Positions 57,461 to 64,000 of a stretch of 64,000 nt of DNA are shown in pieces (positions within the stretch are counted from its first letter, which is position 1; every line of letters starts with the position of its first letter). The stretch is taken from NCBI RefSeq assembly GCF_900698925.1, contig NZ_LR217713.1:62001-126000 (forward strand), read 5' to 3'. Made by a program: the position numbers and the translations under genes. The stretch is from Erwinia_E haradaeae_I (GTDB lineage Bacteria; Pseudomonadota; Gammaproteobacteria; Enterobacterales; Enterobacteriaceae). Under the pieces are notes generated by a model. That model made no database searches. It was given only the letters and a program-made list of their open reading frames with translations, and was not told the origin of the DNA.

Positions 57461-59449
57461 ATAATTACCTTAAGATTGTAAACGATTAAATTTTATTTAG
57501 TCAAGTATTTACTCTGACAATATCTAGATTAATATATCTTGATGTTTAATTTTCATCTATTATACTAATTTTATCTATCTAGTAGTTTTTATTTTTTTGG
57601 AAGATAGTAGAAAACTTTTTTACATTAATTAATTGGAGAGTCGTAAGTATTGAAGTGTGATGAATAGCGTTTATTTTAATTTTTTATCTTAGGTTATTGA
57701 TAAGCTATCAATATTTTTATTTATAGTTAGTTTAGAATAACTAGGTTTTAAATACTTATATACATTTATTGAATATTATTCATGAAATACATAAGTGATA
57801 AACTAGAAGAATAGGGAAGTTTAGACGATAGAATAGATCATGTAATTAATTTACATAATATTTTTATTATAAAAAATAATAGGTATTTTATTTTTTATGC
57901 ATATTTTTAGTATTTAATAATGTTTATTATTTATAATTAGTAAAATTTGTTTAATCAAGTAATAAAATTAAATATTGAAAATTATATATAATGTATCTAG
58001 GTTTTTATTATGCAAGGAATACAAGTGATTTATAGCGTGTCCTGTAATATATATTTCGGATTTATTTCAGTATGTTGTATTTAGATATTGATTATTTGTG
58101 AAATCATAAAGATCTTAAAGAAGGGGTGAGAGATATAAGAAAATAAAACGATAGCATGTGTAGAATAATAACTTAGTGATTTAAAAGAAGATGTCGATGG
58201 TATAATGTTATTATTTAGTGGTTTAGTCATGCTTTTTTAGAAAAGAATCAGTTTTAGATATTAGGTACGGATTTTGTATACAATGATCAAATTAAGTATG
58301 CTGCTTCTTGAAAGACCAAATAGGATATATTGCTTAGAACAAGGTATGATGCAGATTAATATATTTATATTCTTTAATTTCGAAAGTTATATTGGATTGG
58401 TTAACGTTTATAGGTCTGTTTTGAATAGACAAAATAAAAAATTGATATTTTTCTTTTAAGAATCATAAAAAATTAAAGAATAATAATGAGTTAGTGATTT
58501 CAACAACTTAATTTAATAGCTTTATGAGCGTTCAAAACATGATCTATCTATAATGTTTTCTTCTACATCTACAGAAGAAGAAACAAATGATTACAAGATA
58601 GGTTATATTTAAGATTGTGAACTGTAAAGAAATATTTTTTATTATATCTATTTTTGATTTATGTGTAGTTGGTAATAATATGCTTGTATTATATTAAGTG
58701 AGATTGTTAGTGTTGGTTGAGAGATTTACATACTATCTGTCTATCTGTACAGTACTCTAGAAAAAAATTAACGGTTCTAGAATGACATTAATTATACTAG
58801 TACTTCAAGTCAGAATGGTATATAAGATTTATATAGTTATTAATAGTAATAAAATATTAAGTGTAATATGAATGACTATGATAGTTATTAAATATCATGT
58901 GATTAGATTACTTTATTAGATTGTTGATAATAATATATAAGAACAAGTTTGTAGTACAAATATAGATTAGATTGGAATAAAGTGAATAAATAATTCTATA
59001 ACTAAAAATTATGAAGAAGATCAGTGAATATAATAAGATTTATTTAGAAATATGAAGAAAATTTATTCTGTATTCAAAGAATTATTAGATGATATGTGAT
59101 GAATTTTATTTTTTATAGATGCGCTATATTATATATTAATTGTCTAATAACAAAAGTTAGACATCACAATAAGTATTTATAAAATAAAAAGTCTATAACT
59201 AAATTATAGTTATATTTCTGTAGATTTCCAGTGCAAATTGATATTAGTTAATATAGTGATAATAATGGTTATAGAAATATATTACATGATATCAAGTTGT
59301 AAGTAGTGTCTCGGAGGTGTGACTAAGTAATTGTTCATAGTTATAAAATCTGTAATGTTATAAACTAACTGAAAAAGGTTTTGATTTTTAGTATTTTCTT
59401 TTACTTAGGGTTTTTTAAAACTTAAATAATACAAAGGAATTGTTTTTTG
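57461..59449. other. Intergenic, no gene seen
   Basis: About 2 kb between argU and folD, extremely AT-rich. Only short AT-driven frames occur, such as 61 codons at 58274-58459. Fimbrial and prophage genes lie between these loci in E. coli; nothing like them is seen here. Confidence 0.65.
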
Positions 59450-60313
59450 ATGTTTGCAAAAATTATTGATGGTAAAATGATTGCAAAACAAGTGCGCCAA
59501 GAGGTTGCAGAGCGTGTTCATCGACGGATTCAGTCTGGCAAGCGGGCACCTTCTCTTGCTGTCGTTTTAGTAGGTTCCGATCCTATTTCTAAGATTTATA
59601 TTACGAGAAAATTCCATGCTTGTTCAGAAGTTGGTGTTCTCTCACATTCATATTTTTTGCCTATTAGTACTAGTGAAAGAAAATTATTAAATTTAATTGA
59701 AAAGCTAAATTATGATGAAGATGTAGATGGAATTTTAGTGCAATTACCATTACCCCCTTCTATTAATGCACTGCATGTTATACAGGCAATATCTCCTCTA
59801 AAGGATGTAGATGGTTTCCATCCTTATAACGTAGGGCGTTTATGTACGCGCTCACCAGCGATATTGAGGCCCTGTACACCATTAGGTATTATCACCTTAT
59901 TAGATTATTATAATATTGACATATGTAGTTTGCATGCTGTAGTTGTTGGCGCTTCTAATATTGTTGGACGACCAATGAGTATGGAGCTTTTGCTTGCTGG
60001 CTGCACCACTACTGTTACACATCGATTTACGACAAACTTATCTCGCTATGTAAAAGATGCTGATCTTCTTATTGTAGCAGTAGGAAAACCTTATTTTATT
60101 TCTGGTGAATGGATTAAATCAGGGGCTATTGTTATTGATGTTGGTATTAATCGTTTAAAGAATGGTAATATAGTTGGTGATGTTGATTTTGACCAGGCTT
60201 CGAAGGTAGCAGAATGGATTACTCCAGTTCCGGGAGGGGTTGGTCCCATGACGGTTGCTATTTTAATGCAAAACACATTAAAGATTTGTGAAGAAAATGA
60301 CAAGAGTGTGTGA
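59450..60313 (+). CDS. folD: Methylenetetrahydrofolate dehydrogenase/cyclohydrolase
   Basis: Bifunctional enzyme interconverting 5,10-methylene-, methenyl- and 10-formyl-tetrahydrofolate, supplying one-carbon units for purines and formyl-Met. ATG 59450 gives 287 residues (E. coli 288); an overlapping TTG one codon earlier is in frame, but the ATG aligns. Catalytic Y50 and K54 (YITRK), DVDGFHPYNVGRL, the NADP-binding GASNIVGRPMSMELLLAGCTTTVTH and C-terminal PVPGGVGPMTV are intact. AAGGA lies eleven bases upstream. Confidence 0.98.
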   Translation: MFAKIIDGKMIAKQVRQEVAERVHRRIQSGKRAPSLAVVLVGSDPISKIYITRKFHACSEVGVLSHSYFLPISTSERKLLNLIEKLNYDEDVDGILVQLPLPPSINALHVIQAISPLKDVDGFHPYNVGRLCTRSPAILRPCTPLGIITLLDYYNIDICSLHAVVVGASNIVGRPMSMELLLAGCTTTVTHRFTTNLSRYVKDADLLIVAVGKPYFISGEWIKSGAIVIDVGINRLKNGNIVGDVDFDQASKVAEWITPVPGGVGPMTVAILMQNTLKICEENDKSV

Positions 60314-61436
60314 TACAAATACATCTATTTTGATATAGTCACTAATATTTATTAATTTTTTTTATGACAGATTACAGACAAGTATTTTTTCTGATATTAT
60401 TTATTGCGTCGTATTTATCTAATGAGCTTAATTTAATTAAATAAAATTTTTTAACTATATTGTTTTAAAAATATTGTATGTTGCAATATACGCGCTATGT
60501 GTTTTTATTAAATTTATTGTATATTCAATTTTTATATTTTGGATAGAAAAGGGGCTTTTATATTATTTTACTTTTTGATAATGCCATTAATTGCATTTCA
60601 TCTTCATACTGAAGAACGTCTTTTATTAAACTATAAGTAAATAGCTTTATGTACCATCACTACAATAAGTCAGTCCTCTAAGCATGAGGAAGTGATATAA
60701 ATATTTATTTAATTCTCGCTGATATATTTTCGTAGGTAGTAACTTATATGCTGTAAGATGTTCTTATTTTAGATAATGAAGTATATTAACTAGGTTTATT
60801 TTTTTAAAGGATAGGCATTTTAGGTCCAGAGGAAAGATTGTGTCTTTAGAGTAAGACTAGATTGTATCTAAAAAAACATAAGATCACTTTAATGGAGTAA
60901 ATAGATTAAGAAAGAATAAAATTATAATTTTTTAAAATATTTAAAATAGATAATACACATCTTCTTAAGATAAGAAGATGTATCTGTATTTAATTGAATT
61001 AATGATGTTATATTTTAATTTTTTACTGGTCTGAGTTTCTATATTAGAAAACTTCATACTATTTATTAAAGTGAATAATTAATTTGTAATTATATACAAT
61101 CATAATTGTATATTATACATATTTTGTATCACTTATTATAAACATAATGCGAATGATTGTAGAAAAGACTGGAGTGCATTAGATCAAGGTTCTATAACAA
61201 TATCTATAACAGTCAGTTATATTAGTATGATATGTTTTACTATTTCATATATTTTTAATCATTAGTAGTTATTTTTTAAGTTGGATTTATTAATAAATTA
61301 TAGAAAAGGATTCTAGTTATTTTTTTAAAAACCAAGACCACAATTATGAAGAAATGGTATGAGAGATTATTTTTCATGCCATGTATGGTACATGATGGTT
61401 TTAATAAATGAAATCATGATATAATAACATAAAAAT
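60314..61436. other. Intergenic, contains a palindrome
   Basis: About 1.1 kb between convergent folD and alr. tyrB, which follows alr in E. coli, was not recognised. The only distinct element is the hairpin at 60957-60981. Confidence 0.6.
60957..60981. repeat. Perfect 11-bp hairpin
   Basis: ACATCTTCTTA (60957-60967), loop AGA, TAAGAAGATGT (60971-60981). It lies between convergent genes but 456 or more bases from either end and without a clear U-run, so a terminator role is uncertain. Confidence 0.5.
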
Positions 61437-62507
61437 CTAGTATAGTTTTACTGGTACTCGTTGGGATAGTGAGCACATAATCTCGTATCCTACGGTCCTT
61501 GCTATTACTGCAAGGTCATCTATTTTTATATTTTCTCCCCACAGTTCCACTGTGCTGCCAAGACCAGTGTTAGGGTGGTTAGTTAAATCAACAGCAAGCA
61601 TGTCCATTGCTACCGATCCGATGGTTTGTGTCATCTCGTTATTGACCTTAATCGGTGTTCCAGATGGAGCATGACGTGGATATCCATCAGCATATCCACA
61701 TGCAACTATGCCGATGCGTTGTTTGTATGGTGCACAGTAGTTACGGTTATAACCTACGCTAGCTCCTTGTGGAATCTCTTGTATGGCAATTACTTTGCTT
61801 GTCAGGGTCATAACTGGTTTTAAGCCACTACGAGAAACATGCTTCCAATCGCCACTTGGTGAGGCACCATATAGCATAATTCCAGGGCGAATCCAGTCGA
61901 AATGTGTCTTTGGATGCCATAGCGTAGCGGCAGAGTTAGCTAGTGAATGCGGGCATTTTAATCCGATAGCTGCTTGTGTGATTCTCTTCATTGGCTCGGT
62001 AACTCCCTGTGGGTTTTCTGCTTCAGGGAAATGTGACATAAGGGTTACTTCGCCAATATTTTTGCATGACCGTAGTTGATGCCAGATCTTCTTTATTTCA
62101 TTTGGTTGAAAACCAAGGCGATTCATACCGCAGTTGATTTTAAGATAAACATTCACTGGAGATAATAGTTTAGCTTTTTTTAGTGCTTGAATTTGCCAAT
62201 GACTATGTATAGCGGTTGTTAAGGAATAGTGATGGATAATTTTTATATCATCTGAGTTAAAGAAACCTTCTAATAGTAGGATTGGTTTATCCCAGCCGTG
62301 GTCACGAAGAAAAATTGCTTTATCTAGGTTAAGCAAGGCAAAACCATCTGCTTTGATTAGACTTTTCCAAACATTTTTAATACCGTGTCCATAGGCATTA
62401 GCTTTCACTACTGCCCAAATATGTGAAGAAGGAGCCAGATTACGAGCTATAGATAGATTGTGTTTTAATGCATTTTGATTGATTGTAGCTATAATAGGAC
62501 GAGGCAT
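61437..62507 (-). CDS. alr: Alanine racemase
   Basis: PLP enzyme that interconverts L- and D-alanine, giving D-alanine for peptidoglycan. It has 356 residues (E. coli 359). The N-terminal barrel has PLP-lysine K35 in AVVKANAYGHG; the second catalytic base is the Tyr of VGYNRNY near residue 250; GYADGYPR and VAMDMLAVDL are conserved. AGGAAG precedes the ATG. dnaB and tyrB, its E. coli neighbours, are absent. With dapA it suggests that some cell wall is still made. Confidence 0.97.
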   Translation of the reverse strand: MPRPIIATINQNALKHNLSIARNLAPSSHIWAVVKANAYGHGIKNVWKSLIKADGFALLNLDKAIFLRDHGWDKPILLLEGFFNSDDIKIIHHYSLTTAIHSHWQIQALKKAKLLSPVNVYLKINCGMNRLGFQPNEIKKIWHQLRSCKNIGEVTLMSHFPEAENPQGVTEPMKRITQAAIGLKCPHSLANSAATLWHPKTHFDWIRPGIMLYGASPSGDWKHVSRSGLKPVMTLTSKVIAIQEIPQGASVGYNRNYCAPYKQRIGIVACGYADGYPRHAPSGTPIKVNNEMTQTIGSVAMDMLAVDLTNHPNTGLGSTVELWGENIKIDDLAVIARTVGYEIMCSLSQRVPVKLY

Positions 62508-63114
62508 AGGTCTTCCTGTTGTAGTAAATTAAATAGTGAAATCTCTGAGATTAAGTATGATTTTAAGAGTTTATATTATGTTAAATACTTTATTTATTGG
62601 TATGTAGATATAAGGAAATCAATTATTTAAAGATTATTAACGATCAGACGTGAAGCATGAAATCTGATAATAAAACTTATTTTGTTCAACAGTGAATTTA
62701 TTAATACTATTCCTAGATGTGGAAAGTTAACTGTTTAAAATCATTGTACCAGAATGGCTATTAAATAGATCGAATGGTATTTATTATTCTACTTCTTAAG
62801 TGATTTTTGAGTGGATTGTTAACTATAGAATTTTTCTATATGAGCATAGTATTTAAACTAATGGATATTCTTTCAGTTATTAACATATAAGATTATTTTT
62901 TTGATAAACTTAAGATCTCTGTTGTATTTTGCGTTAATATTTTCTCTATTAAAGAGTTAAAGAAAGAGTTTCTTATTTCTAACATCTCACAGATGTTAGA
63001 AATAAGAAGAATCGGATAAGAATTTTAATTTTTCTTTCTTTAAAATGCACGAATTATAATGAATTTTTCATTTCAGTTTTTGTATTTTTTTGGAATTTCT
63101 CAATGGGGCTCGCC
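62508..63114. other. alr-dnaA divergent region
   Basis: About 600 AT-rich bases holding the promoters of alr and dnaA and the long palindrome at 62970-63008. I looked for DnaA boxes (TTATCCACA or complement) and found no good match, so there is no support for an origin here. rpmH, which faces dnaA in most gammaproteobacteria, is not present. Confidence 0.55.
62970..63008. repeat. Perfect 18-bp inverted repeat before dnaA
   Basis: Bases 62970-62987 and 62991-63008 are exact reverse complements around a CAC loop; the core is CTAACATCT/AGATGTTAG. It ends 106 bases before the dnaA start. The sequence after it is T-rich, so on the plus strand it could terminate or attenuate transcription into dnaA; a protein-binding site is the alternative. 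Confidence 0.7.
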
Positions 63115-64000
63115 GTGTCACTTATACTTTGGAAGCAGTGTCTTACCTGTCTGCAGGATGAGTTGCCTGCCACCGAGTTCAGCATGTGGATACGACCCTT
63201 GCAAGCTGAGCTAAATGATAATACATTAGCTTTATATGCACCAAATCGTTTTGTACTCGATTGGGTTAGAGATAAGTATCTATCTAATATAAATGCTCTT
63301 CTTAATAATTTTTGTGGTGTAAATGTTCCTTTTTTACGATTTGAGGTAGGAAGAAAATCTATCTCTCGTGCTATAAGACAATCTAGTATTTCTAATAGTG
63401 AGACGATAACGAGCACAACGGGTAATCTTTTCATACCAAGTTGTACGCGTTGGGATGGTAGCACTGTGTTATCTCATGTTGTTAATCGTTCTAATTTAAA
63501 TGTTAAGAATAATTTTGATAACTTTGTTGAGGGTAAATCTAATCAATTAGCGTGTGCGGCAGCTCATCAGGTTGCTGCCAATCCTGGTAGATTATACAAT
63601 CCTCTGTTTGTTTATGGTGGAACAGGTCTGGGTAAAACACATCTCTTGCATGCGGTTGGGAACAGTATTCTTGCTACTAAGTCTAATTCCAAAGTAGTAT
63701 ATATGCACTCTGAGCGTTTTGTTCAGGATATGGTTAAGGCTCTACAAAATAATGAAATTGAAGCTTTTAAGTGTTATTACCGTTCAGTAAAGGCTCTATT
63801 AATTGATGATATTCAATTTTTTGCCAATAAAGAGCGATCTCAAGAAGAGTTTTTTCATACGTTCAATTCACTTCTTGAAGGTAACCAACAGGTAATTTTA
63901 ACTTCTGATCGTTATCCAAAAGAAATTAACGGAGTGGAAGATCGTTTAAAATCCCGTTTTGGGTGGGGTTTAACGGTGGCTATTGATCCACCGGAGCTTG
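63115..64000 (+). CDS. dnaA: Chromosomal replication initiator DnaA (3' end outside window)
   Basis: ATPase that opens the replication origin. The first 295 codons are present and in frame; the rest is cut by the window edge. Domain I (LWKQCLTCLQDELPATEFSM) is followed by a divergent linker, then the AAA+ domain from NFDNFVEGKSNQLA, with Walker A GGTGLGKTH and Walker B LLIDDIQFF, and RLKSRFGWGL. The start is GTG at 63115, matching the E. coli CGCCGTGTCACTT context; an in-frame ATG at 63103 is an alternative. The E. coli GGAG before the start is GGGG here. Neighbours rpmH, dnaN and recF are not seen upstream. Confidence 0.97.
   Translation, partial: MSLILWKQCLTCLQDELPATEFSMWIRPLQAELNDNTLALYAPNRFVLDWVRDKYLSNINALLNNFCGVNVPFLRFEVGRKSISRAIRQSSISNSETITSTTGNLFIPSCTRWDGSTVLSHVVNRSNLNVKNNFDNFVEGKSNQLACAAAHQVAANPGRLYNPLFVYGGTGLGKTHLLHAVGNSILATKSNSKVVYMHSERFVQDMVKALQNNEIEAFKCYYRSVKALLIDDIQFFANKERSQEEFFHTFNSLLEGNQQVILTSDRYPKEINGVEDRLKSRFGWGLTVAIDPPEL

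Noticed and set aside
58274..58459. 61-codon frame between argU and folD
   Set aside because: Background composition, no similarity, no ribosome-binding site.
62508..63114. Replication origin next to dnaA
   Set aside because: No convincing DnaA boxes, no 13-mer-like cluster beyond general AT-richness, and in enterobacteria oriC lies near mnmG rather than dnaA.
63054..63464. 136-codon frame antisense to the start of dnaA
   Set aside because: Shadow of dnaA, whose sense frame is clearly the conserved one.
1..64000. Insertion sequences, prophage, CRISPR arrays, integrases
   Set aside because: Looked for transposase-like frames, regularly spaced repeats and att-type duplications at the two tRNA genes; none seen.

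Overview
The window is one stretch of an AT-rich, reduced bacterial chromosome. Nearly every gene is a close, often gapless, relative of an Escherichia coli gene of the same length. A fused nuoCD and neighbour sets such as secB-gpsA-cysE, fieF-pfkA, lepA-lepB and rnc-era place it in the Gammaproteobacteria, most likely Enterobacterales. The low coding fraction (about 63% when my CDS are summed), long gene-poor AT-rich gaps, broken operons, decaying pseudogenes and absence of any transposon, phage or CRISPR fit a long-term host-restricted symbiont of the insect-endosymbiont type. I do not name a genus. Comparisons with E. coli are made from memory, not from an alignment run.

Layout. 0.5-7.9 kb: sbcB (-), a zinc-free MDR oxidoreductase (-), an AI-2E-family membrane protein (-) and cvrA/nhaP2 (+, TTG start). 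8.2-12.1 kb: dut, valS and tRNA-Leu(CAA), all (-), with a remnant of coaBC abutting dut and a faint holC remnant before valS. 12.1-15.9 kb: a 3.8-kb gene desert. 15.9-18.1 kb: fieF-pfkA (+). 19-21.3 kb: secB-gpsA-cysE (-). 22.2-29.5 kb: tusA (-), bamE, dapA, purC and lysC (+), well separated. 30.4-45.5 kb: a complete 13-gene nuo operon (+), A-B-CD-E-F-G-H-I-J-K-L-M-N. 46.1-47.9 kb: iscS (-), preceded by a clear iscR pseudogene. 49.1-55 kb: coaE, then lepA-lepB-rnc-era (+). 55.4-64 kb: rsmA (-), tRNA-Arg(UCU) (-), folD (+), alr (-) and the first two thirds of dnaA (+), cut by the window edge.

How the genes work together. Respiratory complex I is kept whole, with glycolysis (pfkA), core translation (valS, lepA, era, rnc, rsmA), secretion (secB, lepB, bamE), wall precursors (alr, dapA) and one-carbon and nucleotide metabolism (folD, purC, dut). 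IscS and TusA are two parts of the tRNA 2-thiolation relay. CoaE is kept while coaBC is only a remnant, suggesting that a CoA precursor is obtained from elsewhere.

The most interesting signal is metabolic. Three end-product-inhibited enzymes, LysC, DapA and CysE, carry substitutions at residues that set feedback inhibition in E. coli, while their catalytic residues are intact; no lysine riboswitch is recognisable before lysC. This points to deregulated lysine and cysteine synthesis, as expected of a nutritional symbiont. Other notable items are an in-frame stop at codon 7 of the ancestral nuoH, an IscS without its C-terminal tail, and several long perfect palindromes in intergenic DNA. I found no new multi-gene system.
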